A stretch of 57,094 nucleotides of DNA from Bacteroidales bacterium (GTDB taxonomy: Bacteria; Bacteroidota; Bacteroidia; Bacteroidales; Lentimicrobiaceae): positions 48,855-105,948 of the forward strand of contig JALHHH010000008.1 of NCBI GenBank assembly GCA_022837485.1. Direction: 5' to 3'. Under the pieces are notes generated by a model. That model was not told the DNA's origin and ran no database searches. It was given only the letters and a program-made list of their open reading frames with translations. Made by a program: the position numbers and the translations under genes. This document shows, piece after piece, positions 32,852-41,077 of the stretch; within the stretch, counting starts at the first letter, position 1, and every line of letters begins with the position of its first letter.

Positions 32852-32933
32852 CCTTTGAGGTCATTTGTTGAATTACAGACCTTTATAAACAGAGTAAATA
32901 ACTTAGTACTACTTTATATATCTTACTTCTTGT

Positions 32934-34664
32934 ATGGGTAAAAAACTTTTAATCAGAGACTTGACCTTACGCGATGGCCAGCAGTCGATGTTTGCCACCC
33001 GCATGACACAACAACAGATTGACCGTGTGCTTCCGCTATACCGTGAAGCGGGCTTTTATGCAATGGAGGTGTGGGGAGGTGCCGTTCCCGATTCCGTTAT
33101 GCGTTACCTGAATGAAAACCCATGGGACAGGCTTGAAAAGATAAAGGAAGGCGTTAGTGATACATCAAAACTTACTGCACTATCGCGCGGAAGGAATCTT
33201 TTTGGCTACAATCCGTATCCCGACGATGTGATCGATGGTTTTAACCGTAATGCCATCAAATCGGGAATCAGTATCATGCGGATTTTTGATGCGTTGAACG
33301 ATACCGACAATATTGGATCAACCATAAAATCGGTCAAAGAAAACGGTGGGATTGCCGATTGTGCTGTTTGCTATACGGTGGATCCGTATTTTTCGAGACT
33401 GAAGAAACTGAAAGCCCTGCTTCAGGCCAAACCCCTGCAAACCCACATCTTTACCGATCAGTATTATATCGATAAAGCGCTGAAACTGCAGGAGATGGGT
33501 GCCGACATGATCTCTATTAAGGACATGGCCGGACTGATTCCTCCGAAGCGTGCCGGTAGGCTCGTACGAATGCTGAAGAAAAATCTGAACATACCGGTTG
33601 ATTTCCATACCCATTGTACGCCCGGTTACGGGCTGGCGTCGACGCTGATGGCGATTGTGAACGGTGCCGATATCGTGGATACCAACATTATGTCCTTTTC
33701 GGGTGGAACTGCTGCAGCCTCCTTTGAGATTATTCAGCTGTTCTGCGACCGTATGAACATCGAAACCGGTGTTGATAAAGAAGCGGTGGTGAAACTGGAT
33801 GCCCTGTTGCGCGAAATCAGGCAGGAACTGGCAGAATTTGATCAGTATAAGGAGTTTCCCCGCGAATTTAATTTGGTGACTGATGTATTGCCGCGCGATA
33901 TCGAAGAGTTGTTTGAACTTGCCATTGCTTTTGCAAAAGCCGACAAGGAAGAAGAGCTGCTGGAGGTTTGCCATCGGATAGAAAGCTATTTCGGGTTCCC
34001 CGAACCGGACGAAAAAGTGAAGGAAGCAGAGATTCCCGGCGGGATGTATTCAAATATGCTGGCGCAACTGAAACAGCTGAAGCTGGAAAAGCTGCTGCCA
34101 CGCACCCTGGAGCTGATTCCATCCGTACGTATGGATGCCGGTTGTCCGCCCCTGGTGACTCCTACCAGCCAGATAGTTGGCGTGCAGGCTGTAAACTGTG
34201 CCATTGATGAATCAAAGGGCCAGCCGGCTTACACCACCAAATCGATTCAGTTTGTAAATCTGGTAAAAGGAATTTACGGTAAAACCCCCGTACCGGTGGA
34301 TCCCGGGTTCAGGTACAGCGTAGCCGGGGTACGCGAAGAAACACCTTACGACACAAGGTTTTACAAACGTCAGGACAACCCGGTATTTCATGAGTACGGC
34401 GGGGTGAAACTTGCTGCAAACGAAAAAGAGGAACTTCTGCTCGAGTTGTTCCCGGCTGTTGCCGGCGATTTCCTCAAACGCAGGGTGGAACAGGCATATC
34501 TGGAAGAGATACACCGGGTTGAAGCCGAGAAACACGCTGCATTTGAAGCCGAAAAGAGGGCTTATGAGGTGTTGTCGCCGGAAGAGAAGGAAAAACGCCT
34601 TATTGAGGGGCTATACAATTACGACTGGACTTCCGAAGAAGCCGATACGCTGGGACATTCCTGA
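32934..34664 (+). CDS. Carboxyltransferase subunit (PycB/OadA-like) without biotin domain
   Basis: This 576-residue protein is the carboxyltransferase of pyruvate carboxylase subunit B or oxaloacetate decarboxylase alpha. The N-terminal RDLTLRDGQQS motif supplies the metal-binding Asp, the metal HxH is in DFHTHCTPGYGL, and the catalytic-lysine region is SIKDMAGLIPP. A C-terminal conserved carboxyltransferase segment runs from about residue 320 to 480. The family's usual C-terminal biotinyl domain with its EAMKM motif is absent; the protein ends in a charged helix (EAEKHAAFEAEKRAYEV) and DTLGHS. It must therefore use a separate biotin carrier encoded elsewhere, as in methylmalonyl-CoA or multi-subunit decarboxylases. 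Its 3' end overlaps the convergent MORN-like gene by 46 bp. Confidence 0.92.
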   Translation: MGKKLLIRDLTLRDGQQSMFATRMTQQQIDRVLPLYREAGFYAMEVWGGAVPDSVMRYLNENPWDRLEKIKEGVSDTSKLTALSRGRNLFGYNPYPDDVIDGFNRNAIKSGISIMRIFDALNDTDNIGSTIKSVKENGGIADCAVCYTVDPYFSRLKKLKALLQAKPLQTHIFTDQYYIDKALKLQEMGADMISIKDMAGLIPPKRAGRLVRMLKKNLNIPVDFHTHCTPGYGLASTLMAIVNGADIVDTNIMSFSGGTAAASFEIIQLFCDRMNIETGVDKEAVVKLDALLREIRQELAEFDQYKEFPREFNLVTDVLPRDIEELFELAIAFAKADKEEELLEVCHRIESYFGFPEPDEKVKEAEIPGGMYSNMLAQLKQLKLEKLLPRTLELIPSVRMDAGCPPLVTPTSQIVGVQAVNCAIDESKGQPAYTTKSIQFVNLVKGIYGKTPVPVDPGFRYSVAGVREETPYDTRFYKRQDNPVFHEYGGVKLAANEKEELLLELFPAVAGDFLKRRVEQAYLEEIHRVEAEKHAAFEAEKRAYEVLSPEEKEKRLIEGLYNYDWTSEEADTLGHS

Positions 34665-35137
34665 AAATGGCAGCGGAGGCGTATTGAGCGCCTCCGCATT
34701 CTTTCTTCCGGAGATATTTCCGCGCCCATTTCGTAGATGGTTTTACGGATGCAGCGGCCGTGTTCGTAAAATTTCCATCTGCCATGCCAGCAATACCTGA
34801 GCTGGGTTGAATCGTAAATCATCAGGGCTTTGCCTTTCTTTTCCCTGCGGCCGTACCCATCAAAATAGGTAACGTTCATCCGGCCGTCGCTGAATGCCCT
34901 GAACCTGAGCCATACCTTCCCGTTTTTTTCGTAATACCGGTTGAGTCCGTATTCGCGACCGTTCTTAAAACGGAGGCGGTTCATAGGCATTTTTTGGGCA
35001 TCGTCCCAATAATATACCCAGCGCCCGTGTCTTTGACCGTCCGCATTATACCGGTTGGTTCCGGAAATGGCCGGCCAGCAGACAGTCGCTTCTGAAATCA
35101 GGGGAAGCAGCATAAACAGGAGAATCCGGAATATCAT
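34619..35137 (-). CDS. Small secreted MORN-like repeat protein
   Basis: This 172-residue protein has a likely signal peptide (MIFRILLFMLLPLISEA) and then MORN-like repeats: RYNADGQRHGRWVYYWDD, FKNGREYGLNRYYEKNGK, FSDGRMNVTYFDGYGRREKKGKALMIYD and CWHGRWKFYEHGRCIRKTIYE. Such repeats occur in surface and antitoxin-like proteins; no function can be assigned. The C-terminal 15 codons lie on the strand opposite the end of the carboxyltransferase gene and are rich in Arg and Ser, so they may be a late extension. It is 12 bp after the M56 gene and probably the third gene of the BlaI/M56 operon. Confidence 0.75.
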   Translation of the reverse strand: MIFRILLFMLLPLISEATVCWPAISGTNRYNADGQRHGRWVYYWDDAQKMPMNRLRFKNGREYGLNRYYEKNGKVWLRFRAFSDGRMNVTYFDGYGRREKKGKALMIYDSTQLRYCWHGRWKFYEHGRCIRKTIYEMGAEISPEERMRRRSIRLRCHFQECPSVSASSEVQS

Positions 35138-35149
35138 CCCTTACTTCTT

Positions 35150-37450
35150 CTATTCGTTTATCTTCAGATAATAGATTAGTTTCACCGGCACCTCCGTTCC
35201 CCTCGTGTTGCCGGGTTTCCAGCCCTTCATCTTTTTCATTGCTTCCATCAGCTTTCCCTTTTCCACTTTGCTGTCGGATTCTGCCGAAACGTTTGCAGGG
35301 GTGATGGTTCCGTCGGTTTCTACAATGAAACTTATGTATATGGTACCCTTGAGGTCTCCCGTTGTATCGAATACAAGACCCGGAATGTAGTTTTTGAAGT
35401 GGGCAAGCATGGCTTCGTTGCCACCCGGATAAACCGGCATCTGCTCCGCTTTGTAATACACTTCCCGTCCCTGGTAAACAATTTTCTCGGGCAGTTCCAT
35501 GTTATTGCCGGGTGCCGAGGGATCCAGTCTGAATTTTACCGGGATATTGAAACGCACCGGGACTTCCTTTCCTTCCTGTTTTCCAGGTTTCCAGGCCGGC
35601 ATATTGCGGATTGCTTTCAGGGCAACATCGTCGAGTCCTCCGCCAATGCCGCGCAGAATCTGTGCATTGCTGATGCTTCCATCGGCTTCCACCACCATAC
35701 CGATATATACGGTTCCTTCAATTTTCTCTTTTTTAGCCTGTTCGGTATATTTTGTGTTTGCTTTCAGGTAATCGTACAGTGCCTCCATCCCTCCCGGGTA
35801 TTCCGGAACCTCTTCCACAATATTGTATACTTCACGGCCATCGCTGAGCTTACTGGTGGCAACCGGAATCTTTGTTTTCTCCTTTTCCTTTTCAAGGGTG
35901 AATTTCACGGGCATGTTATACTGAACCCTTACCGGAGCGCCCCGCTGGCTTCCGGGTTTCCAGGCAGGCATTCCGCCGACGGCTTCAACAGCGATCTTAT
36001 CCAAACGGGGATCTACGCCACGGATGACCTTCGCATTGCTGATGCTTCCGTCTTTCTCGATTACAAAACTAACGTAAACGGTTCCTTCCACTTTTTCGGC
36101 CCTTGCATCTTCAGGGTATTTAATCGCCGATGTGAAATAAGCGGTGCGGGCTTCATCCCCTCCCGGATATTGCGGGGGATTTTCCACCATTATGAATATA
36201 TCGTCGGTAACGGCATCCGCGGTTTCACCGGCAAGGGCAAATTTAACCGGCATCACAAAAGTACTTCCGACCTCTTTCCCTCCTTTAGTGGCAGGTTTCC
36301 AGGCAGGCATAAGGGCGATAACCCTCAGAACCTCTTCGTCGCATCCCGAACCAATCCCGCTGACGATCACCGGAGATGTAATCCGTCCGTCCGGTTCAAC
36401 GGTGAACTGGCAGAAAACCGTGCCCTGAACGTTGTTATTCCGGGCTTCGGACGGATACCGGATGTTGTTCTGTAAAAATTTAATTTTTGCTGCTTCGCCC
36501 CCCGGATATTCAGCCGGAATGAGGGTGGTGTCGCCGGGGAGCAGTGCCTGTTGCTCCGTTTCAGGGAGATTTGCAACAGCTGTTGATGCGGGCTGTATCA
36601 TGGATGACAGCAGGGCAAAGGCAGCAATCAGGGCGATTCCTGCTGCGATGGCGGCAGGGTTGAGCCTGCGCGGGTTTAATTGATTAAGCATTATCAGACG
36701 TTTTTTTAGGTGTGCACTGAAAGGGTTGCCGGCATGGTTGTCGTATGTCACTCCGGCATAGGCGATCATAAGATTTTTGTATCCGGTGTCATCCGCCGTA
36801 CCGCGGATTGCATCGGCATCGGCTTGGTATTCATGGACTTCCGATAAAAGTCTGTGGTTTAAGTGGACAAACGGACTGAACCAGAAAAATGCCCTGAATG
36901 CCGCCGATACCATGCGGTCGAGGCTGTGGCGACGGCGTACGTGGCTGAACTCATGCCTGAGCAAAAGATCTGCACCGGGGTTTTCCAGACACTTTTCAGG
37001 GAAAAACACCCAGCGGAAAAAAGAGAAAGGGCTGTTTATTTTCGGATCCAGAAGTACTTTCCCGTACGGCGTTATCCCGGGTTTTGATTTGCGCATCCGA
37101 AAGGCAACGGAGACAATGGAAAAGACAAGGGCTGACAGCATCAGCAGAGTGATCGCGCAGTAAAGCATTTCATGGGCGGGTGGAAACAGCGTATTGCCTG
37201 TTTCGCCGCTTATGGTTATTCCGGAACTGATTTCGGGAAGCGTCATCACATAAACCGGGATATCCTCACCCCCCCTCTGAATGCCAGGCCGGGGCAGCAA
37301 GGGAAGCAGCAGCGGCAAAACAATGGCCGCCAGCAGCACTCCGCGCATCAGACTTATATTGCTGCCACGTCTTACAACGAAATAATACACACCGAGTATC
37401 AGCGCGTTAAACAGAGCAACCTTAACCAGGTACAGAAAAAGGGGTGTCAT
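35150..37450 (-). CDS. M56 (BlaR1-type) membrane metallopeptidase with four TonB C-terminal domains
   Basis: This 766-residue protein has N-terminal membrane helices (about 8-25, 35-52, 95-115), a cytoplasmic M56 protease with HEFSH at 166-170 and the third-ligand Glu in the SEVHEYQADADA segment (204-207), then a helix near 265-285. Four TonB C-terminal domains follow at about 314-406, 427-519, 549-641 and 672-764, each opening YPGG and ending VPVKF or similar. BlaR1-type sensors cleave a BlaI repressor on stress; the TonB domains should be periplasmic and could contact outer-membrane receptors. Stop and start overlap the BlaI gene by four bases (ATGA), indicating coupled translation. Four TonB domains in one protein is unusual and looks like internal duplication. 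Confidence 0.93.
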   Translation of the reverse strand: MTPLFLYLVKVALFNALILGVYYFVVRRGSNISLMRGVLLAAIVLPLLLPLLPRPGIQRGGEDIPVYVMTLPEISSGITISGETGNTLFPPAHEMLYCAITLLMLSALVFSIVSVAFRMRKSKPGITPYGKVLLDPKINSPFSFFRWVFFPEKCLENPGADLLLRHEFSHVRRRHSLDRMVSAAFRAFFWFSPFVHLNHRLLSEVHEYQADADAIRGTADDTGYKNLMIAYAGVTYDNHAGNPFSAHLKKRLIMLNQLNPRRLNPAAIAAGIALIAAFALLSSMIQPASTAVANLPETEQQALLPGDTTLIPAEYPGGEAAKIKFLQNNIRYPSEARNNNVQGTVFCQFTVEPDGRITSPVIVSGIGSGCDEEVLRVIALMPAWKPATKGGKEVGSTFVMPVKFALAGETADAVTDDIFIMVENPPQYPGGDEARTAYFTSAIKYPEDARAEKVEGTVYVSFVIEKDGSISNAKVIRGVDPRLDKIAVEAVGGMPAWKPGSQRGAPVRVQYNMPVKFTLEKEKEKTKIPVATSKLSDGREVYNIVEEVPEYPGGMEALYDYLKANTKYTEQAKKEKIEGTVYIGMVVEADGSISNAQILRGIGGGLDDVALKAIRNMPAWKPGKQEGKEVPVRFNIPVKFRLDPSAPGNNMELPEKIVYQGREVYYKAEQMPVYPGGNEAMLAHFKNYIPGLVFDTTGDLKGTIYISFIVETDGTITPANVSAESDSKVEKGKLMEAMKKMKGWKPGNTRGTEVPVKLIYYLKINE

Positions 37451-37827
37451 GGCTTTTGTTTTTTCTCATTAATCTGCTGATCCATCAGCTGCCGTATTTC
37501 TTCCATCTCGCTCAGCGTAAGATCCTGATCACTGGTAAAAAAAGAAACCATCTGCCGGTAGGAATTGCTGAAGTAGCCGTTAAGCATTTGCTTCATGGTA
37601 AAGCGTGCATATTCGCGTTTGCTTACCCTGGGATAGTACCGGTGAGCCTTGCCAACGGTTTCATGATCAACAAATTCCTTTTTTTCAAGGATCCGGACGA
37701 TGGTGGAGACGGTATTATACGCCGGTTTGGGTTCCGGAAAGTGCTCCAGTATATCGTTCACGTATCCTCTGCCTATTTTCCAGAGAATCTGCATGATCTG
37801 CTCCTCGGCACGGGTGAGTTCCTTCAT
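37447..37827 (-). CDS. BlaI/MecI/CopY-family repressor
   Basis: This 126-residue winged-helix repressor begins MKELTRAEEQIMQILWKIGRGYVNDIL and has VSTIVRILEKKEFVDHETVGKAHRYYPRV, typical of BlaI/MecI. Family members bind palindromes as dimers and are cleaved by the partner M56 peptidase on induction. The two AACTAA-N4-TTAGTT sites at 37841-37892 are its likely operators, making the operon autoregulated. It overlaps the M56 gene by four bases and heads the operon. Confidence 0.95.
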   Translation of the reverse strand: MKELTRAEEQIMQILWKIGRGYVNDILEHFPEPKPAYNTVSTIVRILEKKEFVDHETVGKAHRYYPRVSKREYARFTMKQMLNGYFSNSYRQMVSFFTSDQDLTLSEMEEIRQLMDQQINEKKQKP

Positions 37828-37840
37828 AGCAAATAGAATT

Positions 37841-37856
37841 AACTAAGAAATTAGTT
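37841..37856. promoter_or_regulatory. BlaI operator 1 (AACTAA-N4-TTAGTT)
   Basis: AACTAAGAAATTAGTT is a perfect dyad with 6-base arms. It starts 14 bases before the BlaI start codon and lies 11 bases downstream of the -7 box, near the expected start of transcription. Confidence 0.8.
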
Positions 37857-37867
37857 GTTGGGTAAGA

Positions 37868-37898
37868 CAAAAGTATAACTAAAAACTTAGTTTGTCAA
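37868..37898 (-). promoter_or_regulatory. Promoter of the BlaI/M56 operon
   Basis: On the minus strand TTG (37898-37896) and TACTTTTG (37875-37868) are separated by 20 bases, fitting Bacteroidota -33 and -7 boxes. Operator 2 fills the spacer and operator 1 follows the -7 box, so bound repressor should block RNA polymerase. Confidence 0.75.
37877..37892. promoter_or_regulatory. BlaI operator 2 (AACTAA-N4-TTAGTT)
   Basis: AACTAAAAACTTAGTT has the same arms as operator 1 and starts exactly 36 bases after it, lying between the promoter boxes. Outer bases GACAA/TTGTC extend the symmetry. Confidence 0.8.
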
Positions 37899-38057
37899 GA
37901 ATTATTTGCAGGAGTTGCGAATTAATTATTTAAATGCCACGAAATCAGTTATATAAAAGAAGCTGTATTCGGAATAATTTATGTTTATTGCGAAATCCGG
38001 CACGGGTGCCTGTGTGTAAATAATTGATAAGGGGTATAAGTCAAGAGTCTTAAGAGT

Positions 38058-38065
38058 TATATTTG
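38058..38065 (+). promoter_or_regulatory. -7 element TATATTTG before the dCMP deaminase gene
   Basis: TATATTTG matches TAnnTTTG and lies 32 bases before the ATG at 38098. No -33 box at ideal spacing was found. Confidence 0.5.
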
Positions 38066-38097
38066 CATGCAGACCGGCACGATAAATCCGGGCGTTT

Positions 38098-38589
38098 ATG
38101 GAAGAAAAGAAATACGTTCGTCCCACCTGGGATGAGTACTTTATGGAAGTGGCAAACACCATAGCCAAGCGTGCCACTTGTGACCGGGGAAGAAGCGGGT
38201 GTGTGATTGCACGCAACAAGCAGATACTTGTAACCGGCTATGTTGGTTCGCCGCTTGGCTTGCCGCACTGCGACGATGTAGGGCATTTGTTTAAGAAGGT
38301 TGTACACGACGACGGAAAGGTAACCAATCACTGCGTACGTACGGTGCATGCTGAGCAGAATGCCATTTGTCAGGCTGCCCGCCTCGGCATTGCCCTGGAA
38401 GGAGCCACCCTTTACTGCCGGATGACCCCCTGCCGGACCTGTGCCATGCTTATCATCAACTGTGGCATAGTGCGGGTGGTGTGTGAAAAGAAATACCATG
38501 CCGGTCAGGAGTCGGAAGAGATGTTCATGCAGGCCGGAATACAGCTCGACTACGTAAGCGAAGACTACCTGAAGTACGAGAATCAGTAG
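38098..38589 (+). CDS. Deoxycytidylate (dCMP) deaminase
   Basis: This 163-residue enzyme has the deaminase zinc motifs: HAEQNA in VRTVHAEQNAICQA (His ligand and catalytic Glu) and PCRTCAM (two Cys ligands). The N-terminus RPTWDEYFMEVANTIAKRATCDR and GYVGSPLGLPHC segment are typical of dCMP deaminases (ComEB-like), which make dUMP for thymidylate synthesis. It has its own -7 element and ends at a convergent hairpin, so it is monocistronic. Length and motifs are normal. Confidence 0.93.
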   Translation: MEEKKYVRPTWDEYFMEVANTIAKRATCDRGRSGCVIARNKQILVTGYVGSPLGLPHCDDVGHLFKKVVHDDGKVTNHCVRTVHAEQNAICQAARLGIALEGATLYCRMTPCRTCAMLIINCGIVRVVCEKKYHAGQESEEMFMQAGIQLDYVSEDYLKYENQ

Positions 38590-38610
38590 TTAAAACCCTG
38601 AATACTCCGA

Positions 38611-38657
38611 TAACCGGATGCACATCCGGCCAATCCGGCATGTGGTATATCCGGTTA
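38611..38657. terminator. Long compound hairpin between convergent genes
   Basis: TAACCGGAT (38611-38619) pairs with ATCCGGTTA (38649-38657), CACAT with ATGTG inside it, and CCGG with CCGG around a CCAAT loop, giving about 18 stacked base pairs with small bulges. It lies between the dCMP deaminase and CvpA genes and overlaps the CvpA stop. Confidence 0.65.
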
Positions 38658-39215
38658 AAGGTTCCCGCGGAGGTTTAAGGCAGTCTGTACGGGTTGTTCC
38701 TCAGGAGTTTCCTCGTCTTTTTTCAGTTTATCCAGCTGATCCCTGACCAGCGGCATAACTCCCGGAATTACGGCGGCCATGGGTTTAAAAAACTTCGATT
38801 CTTCTTTCTTTTGGGCACTGATCAGGGTATCGTTGCGGTCGAGGATGGTGAGAAGATGAAAGATAACGGCGAATATCAGCAGACTTTTTGCTACGCTGAA
38901 AAAGGCGCCTCCCAGGCGGTTAAGAAAGCCGAGGGCTGCAATCTTTACAACTTTTTCGATTGACTTTCCCAGAAAATGGACGAAAATCACCACAACCACA
39001 AAGCATAGGGCAAATGCCAGGAAATAAAGCAAGGATGTATTAGCGCCCGTGATATCAAACAGAATTCTTTCGACAGCGCCGGCATAGCGCAGCGAAAGGT
39101 AGATGCCAAGCACAAAGCCGGCCAGAGATGTAAGTTCAATTACAAATCCCTTGACAAAGCCGGTAATGGCTGAAATGGCAAGGATTATCAGAACTGCGGC
39201 ATCTATCCAGTTCAT
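38655..39215 (-). CDS. CvpA-family membrane protein
   Basis: This 186-residue protein has four hydrophobic helices in its first 130 residues (MNWIDAAVLIILAISAITGF start, then LAGFVLGIYLSLRY, FLAFALCFVVVVIFVHF and FFSVAKSLLIFAVIFHLL), as in CvpA. The C-terminal 50 residues are charged (DQLDKLKKDEETPEEQP). CvpA is linked to colicin V production and envelope homeostasis. It is 10 bp after the MlaF-type ATPase gene on the same strand, so the three are probably one operon and the context is envelope lipid transport. Confidence 0.88.
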   Translation of the reverse strand: MNWIDAAVLIILAISAITGFVKGFVIELTSLAGFVLGIYLSLRYAGAVERILFDITGANTSLLYFLAFALCFVVVVIFVHFLGKSIEKVVKIAALGFLNRLGGAFFSVAKSLLIFAVIFHLLTILDRNDTLISAQKKEESKFFKPMAAVIPGVMPLVRDQLDKLKKDEETPEEQPVQTALNLRGNL

Positions 39216-39225
39216 TTATAAATAT

Positions 39226-39969
39226 TTATTTCAGTTTACGTGTCAGCTCCGTAGCAAAAACAAACCGATTGAGTTCTTCATTATCGCTTTTCAGGATGGT
39301 ATCCTTATTGCCTTCCCACCAGAGTTTCCCTTTGTGAATATAGGTAATTTTCTGGCCTATTTCAATCACCGAGTTCATATCGTGGGTGTTGATGATTGTG
39401 GTCATATTATATTCCTGTGTGATTTCACTGATAAGGTTGTCGATCACGTTGGCGGTGAGGGGGTCGAGTCCGGAGTTGGGCTCATCGCAGAACAGGTATT
39501 TGGGGTTCATTGCGATGGCACGGGCGATAGCGACCCTCTTTTTCATTCCACCGCTGAGTTCGGCGGGATATAGTTTGTTGATGTTTTCGAGGTTTACTCT
39601 TGAGAGACAGAAATTTGCACGTTCACGTTTTTCTTCAAGCGTTTGGCTGGTGAACATGGAAAGGGGGAATATCACATTTTCCTCTACCGTCATGGAATCG
39701 AAAAGTGCGCCTCCCTGAAACATCATCCCGATTTCCTGCCGGATGGATTTCATCTCGTCGAACGACATCTTTGAGAAGCCTCTGCCGTCGTATTCAACTT
39801 TGCCTTTGTCGATTTCGAACAATCCTACCAGGCATTTCATCAGCACCGTTTTTCCGGAACCGCTCTGACCGATTATGAGGTTGCATTTACCGGTTTCGAA
39901 ACGGCACGATACATCATCCAGCACCAGGTGCTCGTCGAACGATTTGGAAACGTTGAATGCTTCTATCAT
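39226..39969 (-). CDS. MlaF-type ABC transporter ATPase
   Basis: This 247-residue ATPase has Walker A GQSGSGKT, signature LSGGMKKRVAIARAIA, Walker B YLFCDEPNSGLDP and the H-loop IIINTHDMNS. The KKRV variant and DEPNSGLDPLT are typical of the MlaF/YrbF group, which powers phospholipid movement between the membranes. It overlaps the permease gene by four bases. No MlaD (MCE-domain) gene lies in the operon, which instead ends with CvpA. Confidence 0.93.
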   Translation of the reverse strand: MIEAFNVSKSFDEHLVLDDVSCRFETGKCNLIIGQSGSGKTVLMKCLVGLFEIDKGKVEYDGRGFSKMSFDEMKSIRQEIGMMFQGGALFDSMTVEENVIFPLSMFTSQTLEEKRERANFCLSRVNLENINKLYPAELSGGMKKRVAIARAIAMNPKYLFCDEPNSGLDPLTANVIDNLISEITQEYNMTTIINTHDMNSVIEIGQKITYIHKGKLWWEGNKDTILKSDNEELNRFVFATELTRKLK

Positions 39970-40796
39970 GCCAGCAGAAGGTTAGTAAGGATAAGGTTCA
40001 GGAAAATGATGGCTATGCTGCTGTGTACAACCCCTTTGGTGCTTGATTCGCCCACTTCGAGTGCGCCGCCTTTGGTATAAAACCCGTGATAGGCCGATAT
40101 GGAAACGATCAGGAATGCAAAAACCACGGTTTTTATCAGAGCATAAACTATATCGTAGCTTTCAAAAAAGGCTTTAATCCCGAACACATATTCGCTGCCC
40201 GGCACGAGTCCGGTTAAAACCCCGGCGAGCCATCCGCCCATGACGGCTACCACCATGCTCATCATTATCAGAATGGGATTAATGAGTACTGAAGCAACAA
40301 TTTTAGGAAAAATAAGGTAAGTGGCCGGGTTGATTCCAATGATTTCAATGGCATCTATCTGCTCGGTAACGCGCATGGTTCCAAGTTCGGAAGCTACCCT
40401 TGAACCGACTTTTCCGGCAAGGATAAGACTGATAATGGTCGGAGAAAATTCGAGCACAACCGACTGACGGGTTACAAATCCTATGGTATAGGCCGGAATC
40501 AGCGGAGTATCGATGTTGAAAGCCATCTGTATGCATAAAACCGCTCCCATAAAAACCGAAATAAACGCGACAATGCCTACGGAGTCAAGCCCGAGGTTAT
40601 CGATTTCGACCATAATCTGACGGATATAAATCGATTGTTTCTCAGGTTTTTTGAAAACCTGCCTCAGCAGAAGGGTGTACCGGCCGATATGAAAAAGGAA
40701 GCTTTTAATCACGGCAAAAGTTTGTGCTAAATTAGACAATATTTCGAAAAACCGGTTACGCTTTATAGCCGTATGTATGCCGTGCGGGCTTTTCAT
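39966..40796 (-). CDS. MlaE-type ABC transporter permease
   Basis: This 276-residue protein fits the MlaE/YrbE family: VFMGAVLCIQMAFNID, a STELGTMRVTEQ-like motif (SELGTMRVTEQIDAIEIIGINPATYLIFPKI) and GGALEVGESSTKGVVHSSIAIIFLNLILTNLLLA at the end. It forms the permease of a phospholipid-transport ABC complex. The N-terminal 45 residues are basic and amphipathic, longer than in many homologues. The four-base overlap with the MlaF-type gene indicates tight coupling. Confidence 0.92.
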   Translation of the reverse strand: MKSPHGIHTAIKRNRFFEILSNLAQTFAVIKSFLFHIGRYTLLLRQVFKKPEKQSIYIRQIMVEIDNLGLDSVGIVAFISVFMGAVLCIQMAFNIDTPLIPAYTIGFVTRQSVVLEFSPTIISLILAGKVGSRVASELGTMRVTEQIDAIEIIGINPATYLIFPKIVASVLINPILIMMSMVVAVMGGWLAGVLTGLVPGSEYVFGIKAFFESYDIVYALIKTVVFAFLIVSISAYHGFYTKGGALEVGESSTKGVVHSSIAIIFLNLILTNLLLA

Positions 40797-40825
40797 CCTT
40801 TTCCCGCTTAGTATTGATCATAATA

Positions 40826-40859
40826 TTTGCTTTAAAGCGTTAAGGATTTACTATTTTTG
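40826..40859 (+). promoter_or_regulatory. Promoter with TTTG and TATTTTTG boxes before the small lipoprotein
   Basis: TTTG (40826-40829) and TATTTTTG (40852-40859) are 22 bases apart and lie 32 bases before the ATG at 40892. Both boxes match the Bacteroidota consensus. Confidence 0.6.
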
Positions 40860-40891
40860 AAGTCTTAATCATTTTACCTATTTTAAAAAGT

Positions 40892-41077
40892 ATGAATTTA
40901 AGAAAAACCGGAGTTATTACCCTGCTGGCTGCAGCTTTTGCTCTGCTGGCCGTTTCGTGTTCCACACCTGCCTACAAGCAGAATAAGTACAAGAGGGCCA
41001 AGCGTTTCAACGATTGCGGATGCATGCAGAAACCAACGGATGCCTCGAAGGTTTTGAGTTATAATGAGCAGAAATAG
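40892..41077 (+). CDS. Small lipoprotein (61 residues)
   Basis: This short protein has a lipobox LAVSC with Cys23 (ALLAVSCSTPAY), then a basic stretch (YKQNKYKRAKRFNDCGCMQK) containing a second CGC. It is probably an envelope lipoprotein of about 39 mature residues; function unknown. Its last codons overlap the start of the SprT-like gene by 14 bp, and its promoter is at 40826. Codon use and signal are consistent with a real gene. Confidence 0.75.
   Translation: MNLRKTGVITLLAAAFALLAVSCSTPAYKQNKYKRAKRFNDCGCMQKPTDASKVLSYNEQK

Noticed and set aside
35399..36475. Plus-strand open frame of 358 codons
   Set aside because: It is a shadow of the TonB-repeat part of the M56 gene; its repeats mirror those of the real gene.
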